Origin: CAZLMG01 sp964560765
Lineage (GTDB): Bacteria; Bdellovibrionota_B; Oligoflexia; Oligoflexales; CAZLMG01
NCBI GenBank assembly: GCA_964560765.1
Contig: CAZLMG010000002.1
Span: 186,001-250,000, forward strand
DNA length: 64,000 bases
Reading direction: 5' to 3'
Shown here: in pieces, positions 8,513-17,279 of the stretch
Position numbering within the stretch: position 1 is the first letter of the stretch
Layout: the number at the start of each line of letters is the position of its first letter
Program-made: the position numbers and the translations under genes
The notes under the pieces: generated by a model
Database searches by the model: none
What the model was told of the DNA's origin: nothing
Seen by the model: the letters and a program-made list of their open reading frames with translations, nothing else

Positions 8513-9760
8513 TTGGCGCTTATGACCTTAGACGCTACCCGTCATTCTGATATTGCCGTTTCGCCCATCAGTAGCGCCCTCGCAGGACGCCATCTCGATG
8601 TCATTGTCTCAGGCTCCATTGGTGCCGTTGAGAGTGTGCGACTCATTCGAAGCTTGCGTCGTCTAGGTGCACGCGTCACCCCGTGGCTGACCAAAGGCGG
8701 TGCGCAATTTGTAACGCCCATGGCACTGTCTTGGGCCGCCGGCGAGCCCGCGCAAGTCGCTTTTGAAGGACATGCTTCCCACGTTGCTATTCACGATGGG
8801 TGCATCGTCGCTCCTGCTTCAGCCAGCTTTCTGGGCCGGTTGGCTCTCGGACAGACAGATACGCCAGCGAGTGCCATCGCCACGGCATACCTGGGCGCGA
8901 AACTGCCCGTCATGGTTCTGCCATCGATGCACGACTCTTTGGCTCTAGCACCCGCCGTCATCAAGAACCTAGACGCCTTGCGCAGCTGGGGCGTGGCAGT
9001 ACTGAGCCCTCGTCGTGAAGAAGGCAAGCATAAGATGCCGTCCGCCGAAACTTTAGCCGACGAAGTCGCGCACCACTGGCATCAATCGCAATCCCAAAGT
9101 AAAACCCCGGCTCGTGTCATGATCACCATGGGCGGGACAAGAGCCGATATCGACGATGTTAGGTTTCTCGGCAACTACTCAAGCGGTGCATTGGGTACTG
9201 CCATTGCGGAAGAGGCGTATCGCTGGGGTCTGCAAACTTTTGTCGTTGCTGGCAGTGCCGAGCGGCGACCACGCGTCTTTACCCAGCTTGAATCCGCAGA
9301 GTCACATGAAGCGATGAGCCAAGCCTGCCTGAGTCTATGTCAGCAGGGTATGGATGCCGGAGTCATGGCCGCCGCTGTGTTGGACTTCGTACCGACAGAA
9401 AAGCTATCGGGAAAGCTTCGCTCGTCCGACGAACCACCTTTGATTCGCCTGCGCAAGACACCAAAGATCTTAGATTTGCTGCAGCCGCGTCCGGCGGTCC
9501 TTGTTACATTCAAGCTTGAGCCCAGCGTGACGGCGGAACAAGTAATCCAGATTGCCAAGAAGTACCATCAAAGCACCGGTGCCACTTTGGTTGTCATCAA
9601 CGAGCGCCAGCACGTTTCCGCAACCAAGCACGTCGCCTCCGTGGTCGACCCTGGCTCCGGTTTCAGTATTCGCATCTTCGAGGGAAAAAGAGCGCTGGCC
9701 ATGGCCATCGTTGAGCACATGCGCAACCAGATCCAGCAGAAGGATTTGCCAAATCCGTGA
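8513..9760 (+). CDS. coaBC: Divergent CoaBC (phosphopantothenoylcysteine synthetase/decarboxylase-like)
   Basis: A 415-residue protein with the two-domain layout of the coenzyme A enzyme. The N-terminal flavoprotein (CoaC) part (~25-190) keeps the fold signature VIVSGSIGAVESVRLIRSL and the catalytic His (SHVAIHDG), but the PAMN motif reads PSMH and the substrate-clamp Cys region has no cysteine. The C-terminal CoaB part (~200-400) is better kept: MGGTRADIDDVRFLGNYSSG, then AAAVLDFVP and RKTPKILDLL. CoaB may work while CoaC activity is doubtful. Start is TTG at 8513 or ATG at 8522; neither has a strong ribosome-binding site. It overlaps plsC by four bases, so translation is probably coupled. 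Confidence 0.78.
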   Translation: MALMTLDATRHSDIAVSPISSALAGRHLDVIVSGSIGAVESVRLIRSLRRLGARVTPWLTKGGAQFVTPMALSWAAGEPAQVAFEGHASHVAIHDGCIVAPASASFLGRLALGQTDTPASAIATAYLGAKLPVMVLPSMHDSLALAPAVIKNLDALRSWGVAVLSPRREEGKHKMPSAETLADEVAHHWHQSQSQSKTPARVMITMGGTRADIDDVRFLGNYSSGALGTAIAEEAYRWGLQTFVVAGSAERRPRVFTQLESAESHEAMSQACLSLCQQGMDAGVMAAAVLDFVPTEKLSGKLRSSDEPPLIRLRKTPKILDLLQPRPAVLVTFKLEPSVTAEQVIQIAKKYHQSTGATLVVINERQHVSATKHVASVVDPGSGFSIRIFEGKRALAMAIVEHMRNQIQQKDLPNP

Positions 9761-10500
9761 ATTACTTGCGTGCAGTCATCCTTTGGAGTTTTGGCGTCGT
9801 CAATACGGCCGTCTGCTCCTTTCTCATTGCTGCCTCCATGCCCATTCAGCGGCTGCTTGGAGTCCACGACACCACTATTTTTGCGCATAAAATCGCGATC
9901 CAGTGGGGACGCAATTTCTTTCGAGTGATCCCCGGATGGCGCGTCCGAGTGATGGGCAAGGAACACCTGCCAGCCGTAGGGCAAGCCTGCGTCTACATCG
10001 CCAATCACCAGAGCATGACCGATATCTTTGCCATGTACTGTGTCGGCGTTCAGTTTCGCTGGTTATCGAAGGCCGAAGTATTCAAGATTCCAGTTGTTGG
10101 AAGCACCATGCGCCGCGCTGGTTACATCGCTGTACAGCGCGGCCAACGCGACAGCCAAACCAAAGCCATGGAAGCGAGTGGTGAGCGGCTGAAAAATGGC
10201 ACTCCGATGTTCTTTTTTCCAGAGGGAACGCGCTCCGAAACTGGAGAGTTGCGTCCCTTCAAATCCGGGGCGTTTCGATTGGCAGCACAACACAATGTTC
10301 CCATCATACCAGTCTGCTTGGATGGCACCAGGGACCTCATGGTAAAAGGCTCGGCGATCCCTGCGGCCGCACATATTCGCATACTCATACTTCCAGCACT
10401 GAACCATCAACCTGGCGAAGACTATCAAGACTTCGCCGATCGCGCGCAGAGAGCCGTCGCTCATGGACTGCAGCAATTGAAAAAAGATCAGGCGGAATAG
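9757..10500 (+). CDS. plsC: 1-acyl-sn-glycerol-3-phosphate acyltransferase
   Basis: A 247-residue inner-membrane-associated enzyme that acylates lysophosphatidic acid to phosphatidic acid in phospholipid synthesis. The catalytic HX4D motif is NHQSMTD, and the substrate-binding FPEGTRS motif follows at the usual spacing, with the later PVCLDGT block also present. The N-terminus is a hydrophobic helix (ILWSFGVVNTAVCSFLIAAS). The GTG start overlaps the coaBC stop (GTGA), which implies translational coupling. An 11-base stem-loop overlaps the stop codon. Confidence 0.93.
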   Translation: MNYLRAVILWSFGVVNTAVCSFLIAASMPIQRLLGVHDTTIFAHKIAIQWGRNFFRVIPGWRVRVMGKEHLPAVGQACVYIANHQSMTDIFAMYCVGVQFRWLSKAEVFKIPVVGSTMRRAGYIAVQRGQRDSQTKAMEASGERLKNGTPMFFFPEGTRSETGELRPFKSGAFRLAAQHNVPIIPVCLDGTRDLMVKGSAIPAAAHIRILILPALNHQPGEDYQDFADRAQRAVAHGLQQLKKDQAE

Positions 10501-10515
10501 CGCCGCTATTCCGCC
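10491..10515 (+). terminator. Perfect 11-base stem-loop at the end of plsC
   Basis: GGCGGAATAGC (10491-10501) pairs perfectly with GCTATTCCGCC (10505-10515) around a three-base loop. It includes the plsC stop codon TAG and lies between convergent plsC and flgE. No long U-run follows, so it may be a terminator or an RNA-stabilising hairpin. Confidence 0.6.
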
Positions 10516-10572
10516 CGACTTATTCGGGGTAGTTCATCACCACATCAAACCAAAGCTAGCCTAAGCTAAGAA

Positions 10573-11889
10573 TTAGCGCTTAAGATTAACAACTTCCTCA
10601 ATCATGGAATCGGTCGTCGTGATCGTACGAGAGTTGGCCTGGAATCCACGCTGAGTCATAATCATCTGCACAAACTGTCCCGCCAAGTCGACGTTGGACT
10701 CTTCCAGTGTAGACGAATAGACGGAGCCTCGTGACCCTGTTTGCGGCAGACCCAACTTAGGGGGGCCAGAATCAAGCGTCTTGTAGAACTGATTCTTACC
10801 TGCCTTTTGCAAACCGTTGCGGTTTTCAAAAGTCGCAATCGCCAAGGCGCCCAGTACGCGCTGAATGCCGTTGGTGTAGTAACCCTTCAACCGACCATCC
10901 AGATCAACTTTCAACGACTTCAAGTTGCCGGCCTCGAAACCATTTTGATCATGGTAGATGGTGGCCGACTTCGCTGCGGTTGAAGTACTGGTGTTAACAC
11001 CGTTGCCGCCCTCGTCACCAACGTTACGACCAAAGTCAAAGTCGATGATTTGGTTCGGCAGAGCGCCCATGCTGAAATTGGCGCTGTTTTCGAGAGTTTC
11101 TTCGCGCAGCAAGTTACCGCGGGTATCGAACTCCACGATGCCTTTAGCGATCACTTTAATGGTCTCGTCACTATCCGCGTCTGTAACTTCCTTGGCATCC
11201 ACGGTCGCAAACCACTCCCACTTGATGCCCTCGTCCGTTGGAACACGGCGAAAGAAAGTCGTCATGTCATGGGACTTACCCTGACTATCAAAAACGTTGA
11301 TGTTGTTGGAAAAGGCGCTGGTCTCGCCCGGACGATTCACATCAAAATCACCCTCACTAATTTCCGTTCGGGCATCCAAGTTCAGATTAAACGTCAACTT
11401 GGTGGTCGGCTGTGGCGGAATATTGTTCGTGACAATGCGGATGTCACTGAGGCGCGGCGATAGATTGCCATCTTGATCTGCCATATAACCCTGAACGTGG
11501 CCGCCATCGTTATCGGAGAGGTAACCTTCCTTATCGAAATTGAAGGCACCCAATCGGCTGAAGAACAGACCACCTGCCTCCTCGATTTCACGATTCGGAT
11601 TGGCTACGGCAAAGAAGCCATCCCCCTGAATCGCCAAATCCGTCAGGTTGTCCGTGACGGCCAAGCCACCTTGTGTGAATACCGTACGCACATTGCCGGT
11701 ACGCGCACCGCGTCCAATCTGCGCGCCACCACTACCTAAGTCCAACGCAACCATATCCTCGAATTCCGCTCGGTCGTACTTAAAGCCTTTCGCGTTGGCG
11801 TTGGCGATGTTGTTGGCAATGACCGACATGCCGTCCGCGTTCGCGCCCAATCCCGTAACACCGGTGTAGAGTGCTTGCGAGATACCCAT
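10573..11889 (-). CDS. flgE: Flagellar hook protein FlgE
   Basis: 438 residues. The N-terminus MGISQALYTGVTGLGANADG and the ANNIANANAKGFK motif form the rod/hook D0 signature, and the C-terminus (NVDLAGQFVQMIMTQRGFQA, ending SMIEEVVNLKR) is the matching D0 helix. The length and the central D1/D2 region (QIGRGARTGNVRTVFTQGG, AIQGDGFFAV) fit the hook itself rather than the shorter rod proteins FlgF or FlgG. It is exported by the flagellar type III system to polymerise the universal joint. The start follows GGGGG. It sits apart from flgD and other hook genes here. Confidence 0.93.
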   Translation of the reverse strand: MGISQALYTGVTGLGANADGMSVIANNIANANAKGFKYDRAEFEDMVALDLGSGGAQIGRGARTGNVRTVFTQGGLAVTDNLTDLAIQGDGFFAVANPNREIEEAGGLFFSRLGAFNFDKEGYLSDNDGGHVQGYMADQDGNLSPRLSDIRIVTNNIPPQPTTKLTFNLNLDARTEISEGDFDVNRPGETSAFSNNINVFDSQGKSHDMTTFFRRVPTDEGIKWEWFATVDAKEVTDADSDETIKVIAKGIVEFDTRGNLLREETLENSANFSMGALPNQIIDFDFGRNVGDEGGNGVNTSTSTAAKSATIYHDQNGFEAGNLKSLKVDLDGRLKGYYTNGIQRVLGALAIATFENRNGLQKAGKNQFYKTLDSGPPKLGLPQTGSRGSVYSSTLEESNVDLAGQFVQMIMTQRGFQANSRTITTTDSMIEEVVNLKR

Positions 11890-12069
11890 GATACCCCCTA
11901 AACGTTCGAGTCAATGGTCCAGACCAAAGAATGCTGTGCCATACGTCAACGTTAGCATGAGATATTCATGAGGGAAGACTGTTGCAGAAATTCATAGATC
12001 CGGTGGGAATTTGCTGCCGACTGTTGTGGGAACATGCGGCCTAACGTGGTAAGGCCGGGCTGATATCAC

Positions 12070-12104
12070 AAAGAAAATTCGACCCGCACGGGAATGCGCG
12101 GGCC
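12070..12104 (-). terminator. Rho-independent terminator after fliD-fliS
   Basis: Reading the minus strand, GGCCCGC pairs with GCGGGTC (7 bp, one G-U) around a ten-base loop and is followed by GAATTTTCTTT. It lies about 35 bases past the fliS stop, separating the fliD-fliS transcript from flgE. Confidence 0.65.
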
Positions 12105-12138
12105 GACTGCGAATCATCAGTTTTTCAATGTAAGTCAC

Positions 12139-12675
12139 CTAGGCGACGATCTTCAGTTGTGGATCGCCTTCTTTCTCGGATTTTTTAGCACTGGCTTTTT
12201 GTGCGTTTGCTTCGACTTCCGCATCCGTCAGAGGCTTGCCGCCGCTTTCCTGCCACTTTTGAAATTCATCCGGCTGAAGTTTATGCGACGGAACGCCATC
12301 AGGACGTGGATTTTCAACGACGTCTTTCCAAGCTGTGTACAGGCCCATCAACAGATCCTCCACGACTTTCAAGCATTGTGGATCGTTGTTGATATTGCCT
12401 TCGATCAGCTTATCGATCATGAAAACGTACAGGTTTTCGAGATCCGCAGCGAGCTTGCCGCCTACCTTGAAATCTAGCGTTGCCATCAATTCAGATAGAA
12501 TCGCCGTGGCTTTGCTAATGTATTTACCTTTTTCAGCAATCTTCTTGGCGAGCATGGCTGCATGAGCTTGCTTGGTGAAGCGAATGGCGCCTTCATACAG
12601 CATCAGGAGGATTTTTTCGCGGCTAGCCGTGGTGACTTGAGTGGTCTGGTACTTCTTGTACGGATTCATCGTCAT
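12139..12675 (-). CDS. fliS: Flagellin export chaperone FliS, with extended C-terminus
   Basis: A 178-residue cytosolic chaperone that binds the flagellin C-terminus and stops early polymerisation before export. The start MNPYKKYQTTQVTTASREKI and the block LLMLYEGAIRFTKQA are characteristic of FliS, as is LIEGNINNDPQCLKVVEDLL. FliS is usually about 125-135 residues; here about 45 extra residues follow (DEFQKWQESGGKPLTDAEVE, then a Lys/Glu-rich tail), so the C-terminus may have an added role. Eighteen bases downstream of fliD, with AGGAGG upstream. Confidence 0.92.
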   Translation of the reverse strand: MTMNPYKKYQTTQVTTASREKILLMLYEGAIRFTKQAHAAMLAKKIAEKGKYISKATAILSELMATLDFKVGGKLAADLENLYVFMIDKLIEGNINNDPQCLKVVEDLLMGLYTAWKDVVENPRPDGVPSHKLQPDEFQKWQESGGKPLTDAEVEANAQKASAKKSEKEGDPQLKIVA

Positions 12676-12693
12676 GACTCAATGGCCTCCTGA

Positions 12694-14079
12694 CTAGCCT
12701 CCCGGAAGCGGACCTTGGCCTCCACCGCCAAATTTACCCGCAAGGAAGGAGCTCTGGTTCTGCGCTGACGCCAACTGTCCCTCTAAAGCGGTAAAGCGGC
12801 GTCGCATCGTCTGCTCGCGTTGCCCAAGCTGGTCTTCCTTCTTGGATATCTCTGCATCTTGAGACTTAATAACCTGGTCAAGGCCGCGCATTCTTGTTCT
12901 TAGAACTCCGCTCGCTGAATCCCTGAATGACTTCAGTTGCTCTGCTAAGCGCTGTGCGGCCCCATCCCCTGTTGGCGTCCGGATGAAGAGACTTGCAACA
13001 CTGTCGTAATCATCGGCCAGGGCACCTTTAACTTTAGTTTCATCGAGTTGCAACTCGCCGGACTTGGGGTTCGTGGTAATCCCAACATCCGCAAGAGTAT
13101 TGTACTTTCCGCCGGTATCTAGGGGCATACCCAAACTGTTTTGCAGACTTCGCATCACCGTTCGAATCGAGCTATCGGCGGCAAGCAGGCCTCGCGCCTT
13201 TGTTTCCGGATCTTCCTGGTACTGCTTATGAATAAAGGCTGCCACTTGATTATACTTCTCAACAAAGGTCTTGATGGACTCTACGGTCTTTTCAACATCG
13301 TGTGCGACCTGCACCTGAACCCGAGTGCCTGGTTCCGCACGCTTAACATTAAAGGTCACACCATCAAGAAGTTCATCAAGCGTATTATCCTCGTCAGTGA
13401 TCGGCACATCTTCAAACAGAACGTCGAGATTGCGCCCCGTCACCTGCTCCTTGAACTCCAAAAAAGTTGTGTCTGGATCAATTTCAACTTTTGCTTCACG
13501 CCCTGACTTTTCACTAATGACGAGCAAGCGGTAGGAGCCTGTTTCTTCCCCATCCTCGTCCTCCGTGTACTTGGTGTTGATCACCATGGCGCGCACACCC
13601 GCCTCTGCATCGTTGATTTGGTTGGCGACATCCTGCAGCGTGGACCCTGGCTCGATAGTGACATCAAGCGGGTCGTCAAGGTCATCGCGAATGATTTCAA
13701 TGTATCCGAAGCCAACCGGCGTCTCGTCCTTATCGGGAAAGCCATAAGCCAGCTCTTTCTCGGCTTTGGCGACGCCGCGTACTTCGAACTCGTAATTGCC
13801 AATCAATGCATAATTGTCGACGATACCGTCGATAATGTCAGGGTGCGATGACTCCGCCTTCATTTTGTAAAAGTCCGTGCGGGTTTTCAGGGAATTCAAC
13901 GCTGAATCAAGTTCATTCAGATAGTCACTCAGCCTCTGCAACTCGCTACGCTCAGTCTTCGTTGTTTCTCGACGCACCTTGGCTGATTCAATGGGGACTT
14001 TTTCGGCCTGCATCAAGGCTTCAATGACTTTGCCCGAGTCAAAGCTTGAGTTTGTCAAATTTGGTAGACGTACACCCAT
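12694..14079 (-). CDS. fliD: Flagellar filament cap protein FliD (HAP2)
   Basis: 461 residues. The N-terminal motif of FliD (LTNSSFDSGKVIEALMQAEK.P) and the C-terminal coiled region (LRTRMRGLDQVIKSQDAEIS, KKEDQLGQREQTMRRRFTAL) are clear. It forms the cap that folds flagellin subunits at the filament tip. The middle (~100-300) holds the variable domains. It ends with a short Gly-rich tail. GAGGTAAG precedes the ATG, and it heads a two-gene operon with fliS. Confidence 0.92.
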   Translation of the reverse strand: MGVRLPNLTNSSFDSGKVIEALMQAEKVPIESAKVRRETTKTERSELQRLSDYLNELDSALNSLKTRTDFYKMKAESSHPDIIDGIVDNYALIGNYEFEVRGVAKAEKELAYGFPDKDETPVGFGYIEIIRDDLDDPLDVTIEPGSTLQDVANQINDAEAGVRAMVINTKYTEDEDGEETGSYRLLVISEKSGREAKVEIDPDTTFLEFKEQVTGRNLDVLFEDVPITDEDNTLDELLDGVTFNVKRAEPGTRVQVQVAHDVEKTVESIKTFVEKYNQVAAFIHKQYQEDPETKARGLLAADSSIRTVMRSLQNSLGMPLDTGGKYNTLADVGITTNPKSGELQLDETKVKGALADDYDSVASLFIRTPTGDGAAQRLAEQLKSFRDSASGVLRTRMRGLDQVIKSQDAEISKKEDQLGQREQTMRRRFTALEGQLASAQNQSSFLAGKFGGGGQGPLPGG

Positions 14080-14161
14080 AATTCTTACCTCACACCGTAC
14101 GAATTGCGATCGAGCGTCTAATTAGGCAAACTGAAAGAGTGTTCAATATTCGAGGCTGCGC

Positions 14162-15085
14162 ATGAAAATCACCAATCATCTTGACTCTGAGCAATTACAA
14201 CAACGAGATTCCCTTCTAATTGCTGCCCTGCGCCCGGACTATGCGCCATTTGCGATCAGCGATGAATATCCAATCGTTCTGTCACATGCGAACACACAGA
14301 ATAGTCACTGCCTGATTCAGGACAATCGAGTCATCGCCCACGCAAATCTGTGGCCGCGCATTCTGATATCTGCGAGCGGTAACGCGGTTGCCCGCATCGG
14401 ACTGATTGGCAACGTAGCAACCGCTAGCAGCTACCGAGGTAAAGGCATCATGTCGCATCTCATGCGCCATCTGCGCTCAGTTGCAACTCAGTCCGGCTTG
14501 GACGCCTTATTGCTCTGGAGCGACATGCCTCAATTCTACCAAAAGCTGGACTATCAGTCATTTGGCAGGGAAGTGCGATACGAGATACCGGCACTGGGGC
14601 CCTCTCAGTCGGGCCAGCCGAAATTCTTTCCCGTACGCTCAGACCAGGTACGCGACTCAGAGTTGCGTCGCATGTTATCCCTGAGACCCGCGACCACGCT
14701 GACAATTCAGCGGAATCTACATGAATTTCGCCAATTGCTAACGATTCCAGAAACTCATCTGTTCTGCTGCTATGCCAACTCGCAAATCTGTGGTTATGCG
14801 ATTGTCGGCAAGGGCTGCGACATGGGTGGCGTCGTGCATGAGTGGGGTGTCGCTGAAGCCTCGCTGCTAAATAGTCTAGTCAACTCGATAGGCGAGCAAA
14901 TGCAGTTGGAGCGCCTATTAGTTTTGAGCCCAGCATCACTGCCGCCCCCCCTAGCCCATTGCTTGGCAGAGATGGCTACGAATACTTCAGAGCACGTGAT
15001 GGCGCTGGCATGCCTATTGAGCGACCGCTGCCAGCAAATCGCTCAATGGGATCAGACTTTTATCTGGGGATTAGATTCAATCTGA
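14162..15085 (+). CDS. GNAT-family N-acetyltransferase
   Basis: 307 residues, one clear GNAT domain in the first half: strand ARIGLIGNVATASSYRGKGI carries the acetyl-CoA loop, followed by MSHLMRHLRSVATQSGLDAL and a terminal FYQKLDYQSFG typical of the family's last strand. The C-terminal ~150 residues resemble a second, degenerate acetyltransferase-like half. It lies between fliD and fliC on the opposite strand; flagellin or cap modification is possible from location alone but unproven. GAGG lies six bases before the ATG. Confidence 0.8.
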   Translation: MKITNHLDSEQLQQRDSLLIAALRPDYAPFAISDEYPIVLSHANTQNSHCLIQDNRVIAHANLWPRILISASGNAVARIGLIGNVATASSYRGKGIMSHLMRHLRSVATQSGLDALLLWSDMPQFYQKLDYQSFGREVRYEIPALGPSQSGQPKFFPVRSDQVRDSELRRMLSLRPATTLTIQRNLHEFRQLLTIPETHLFCCYANSQICGYAIVGKGCDMGGVVHEWGVAEASLLNSLVNSIGEQMQLERLLVLSPASLPPPLAHCLAEMATNTSEHVMALACLLSDRCQQIAQWDQTFIWGLDSI

Positions 15086-15107
15086 ATATGGGCCTGGAGG
15101 TCTTAGC

Positions 15108-15953
15108 TTAACCGTTCTGCAACAAACTCAGCGCCATCTTTGGAACGCTATTGGCCTGAGCAAGCACAGAAACGCCAGCTTGCATCAAGATATTGTGCTT
15201 GGTGAGTTCAGCAGTCTCGTCAGCAATATCAACGTCCTTGATTCGCGACTGGGCAGCAGACAAGTTCTCAACCGAAATCGCCAAGTTGCGAATGGTGCTG
15301 GAAAGACGATTGTCAATCGCGCCCAATTCACCTCGCGTAGAAGAAACGCTCTCAATGGCGCGATCCACCTTCGCCAAACTCTTTTGCGCATCAACCTTGG
15401 TCATGACGGAATTTTCTTCAAGACCAAGCTTATCGACATTGACGTCGGACTTGAATGCATCGAAAGAGATTCGATCGACGCCCAACAGGTTCTCACCGCC
15501 TGTGTTCACCTGAAAGTCCAAAGAACCGCCAGTACCATCCAGAAGAACAGTGCCGTTAAACTCTGTAACGTTCGCGATGCGGTCAATCTCTTCCTTGAGT
15601 GACTGATATTCTTCGTCAAGGTAGCGACGTTCCTGGGGACCGATCGTATCACTGGCAGACTGCACACCCAATTCACGCAAGCGCACCAAGATGTTCTGAA
15701 TTTCGTTCAGACCGCCTTCTGCCACCTGGATCAGGCTGATACCGTCGTTGGCGTTGCGTTGCGCCTGTACCAATCCAGCCGTCTTTGCGCGTAGCTTCTC
15801 CGAGATAGCCAAACCTGCGGCATCGTCTCCCGCACGGTTAATTCGATAACCACTCGATAGTCGCTCGAGTGACTTATCCAGCAACCGGCGAGTCGAGCGC
15901 AAATGGCGCTGCGCTGTCACTGAAGAGATGTTTGTTGCGATCCTCAAACCCAT
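15108..15953 (-). CDS. fliC: Flagellin
   Basis: A 281-residue filament subunit. The N-terminal D0/D1 helices (MGLRIATNISSVTAQRHLRS, LERLSSGYRINRAGDDAAGL) and C-terminal D1/D0 (SRIKDVDIADETAELTKHNI, LAQANSVPKMALSLLQNG) are highly canonical. The middle is short, so the filament lacks large outer D2/D3 domains. GGAGG lies eight bases before the ATG. Export is assisted by FliS encoded downstream on the same strand. The gene stands alone on its transcript, with no further flagellin copy in this window. Confidence 0.96.
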   Translation of the reverse strand: MGLRIATNISSVTAQRHLRSTRRLLDKSLERLSSGYRINRAGDDAAGLAISEKLRAKTAGLVQAQRNANDGISLIQVAEGGLNEIQNILVRLRELGVQSASDTIGPQERRYLDEEYQSLKEEIDRIANVTEFNGTVLLDGTGGSLDFQVNTGGENLLGVDRISFDAFKSDVNVDKLGLEENSVMTKVDAQKSLAKVDRAIESVSSTRGELGAIDNRLSSTIRNLAISVENLSAAQSRIKDVDIADETAELTKHNILMQAGVSVLAQANSVPKMALSLLQNG

Positions 15954-16184
15954 GGATCAAGCCTCCGCAGAACTCTTCGCTAACCGTTTCCTGCCCATCA
16001 CCCGCAAACCGTCTCGTAAGACGAACTAGGTACAGCTTGCAAGTAACACGGGTGAATGCTGAAAATAAGCTGATGGATGGTCTTAAGGAAAGGCTAACAC
16101 AGCAATATGGCCAATGCAATGCGGGCACAGTCTTTCGCAACGTTCGCGGGCTCGGCAAATACTGCCCAGGCCCGCGCTGATAGA

Positions 16185-17279
16185 CTACTGTAGCTCCGGG
16201 CCCTCTTCAGCTGGCGGCGCCTCGCTGTCTGTGATTCCAGCTTTTCCCCCGCCAAAGATGGCGGGGATGTCTTTCTCGATAGTATCAAGGCGCGAATTAC
16301 TTAGTTTTGCAAAAGCACCAAGATATGTTGACTGAACCCAGTAGCTATGTTTGGGCTGAGGATCTTTTTTGTCTTCGGCGGCTGGCGATGTCCCTGAGTC
16401 TAGTCCCGCCGTAACCTCAGCCAACTTGCGGAATTCCAACCTCTCCACTTCCTTTCCGCCCTTGAAAAATTTCAGCATCAGAAAGGATGGCTGCTGCTGA
16501 ACCTGAACAAGTTCCTCTGGCGAGCCATAATTCAGCACGCGTAGCTTCTGAATCTTACCCATCCATGTCTGATAGGTTGCATTTGCCTCCGCTTGCTCAT
16601 CATCGTCACGCCAATCAAGCTCGCCGCTCTTGCCACGGCGAGTATGATCAAGCTTTTTGACCCGATCACCACTTACAACTTCAACCTTGGCAATTTCATC
16701 ATAGGAGGTTTTAAACAGCTCTCGCTCGACCAGTCGTGCCCGCGCCTTTTCAAAGTTCTCGATGTCGCCCGAGTCGATGAGAATCACGCGCTTCGTCAAC
16801 TGATCCAGCGCAAACTGATGACGCGTGCCGAAGCTTCGCGCTCCCAGCTTCAAATTGAGTTTTAAGTCGTCGCCATGATGTACTTGAAACTCACCCGAGT
16901 CTGCCTTGATGCCATACTCTTCCTGCTTACCTGCAGCCACTTCTCCAATCACCCGCTCAGCTCGCAACGGCTGCAAAGACTTCAGCAGGTCATCCATCTT
17001 GCCACTGGCCAAAAATCGCTCGGCAACCTCCTTGGCCGCTTCGCCCTCTTTACCGGTTTGCTCAACTGCATCGACCCAAAAACGATTCGGGGCGCCATCA
17101 CGAGTCGCCGTCACGGAAACTTTTGGCCCCTTGAAAGTGAGCTTCGTTACTTTCTTCGCATCGATTTCCACCCAATCGGTTCGCGACGACTCAATATCGG
17201 CGCGAGGCAATGAAACGTAATAGGCCAGCGCCAAGGCAGCTATGAGCAGAATAGTGTAGGTTGTTATTGTCCGCTTCAT
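16185..17279 (-). CDS. DUF4340-family protein of a Gld-type ABC system
   Basis: 364 residues with one N-terminal membrane anchor (TYTILLIAALALAYYVSLP) and a large extracytoplasmic part of repeating beta-rich units (WVEIDAKKVTKLTFKGPKVS, EIAKVEVVSGDRVKKLDH), as in DUF4340 proteins. Its ATG overlaps the stop of the preceding GldG-like gene (ATGA), so it is the last gene of the four-gene operon. The C-terminal tail is Glu/Pro-rich. The family is regularly found with GldG-like auxiliary subunits, but its exact role is unknown. Confidence 0.8.
   Translation of the reverse strand: MKRTITTYTILLIAALALAYYVSLPRADIESSRTDWVEIDAKKVTKLTFKGPKVSVTATRDGAPNRFWVDAVEQTGKEGEAAKEVAERFLASGKMDDLLKSLQPLRAERVIGEVAAGKQEEYGIKADSGEFQVHHGDDLKLNLKLGARSFGTRHQFALDQLTKRVILIDSGDIENFEKARARLVERELFKTSYDEIAKVEVVSGDRVKKLDHTRRGKSGELDWRDDDEQAEANATYQTWMGKIQKLRVLNYGSPEELVQVQQQPSFLMLKFFKGGKEVERLEFRKLAEVTAGLDSGTSPAAEDKKDPQPKHSYWVQSTYLGAFAKLSNSRLDTIEKDIPAIFGGGKAGITDSEAPPAEEGPELQ

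Noticed and set aside
11900..11960. Possible sigma54 (-24/-12) promoter before flgE, from TGGCAC at the upstream side
   Set aside because: The TGGCAC half is present, but the expected GC element near -12 is missing.
16030..16180. sigma28 promoter before fliC
   Set aside because: No TAAA/GCCGATAA pair at proper spacing could be found on the minus strand.
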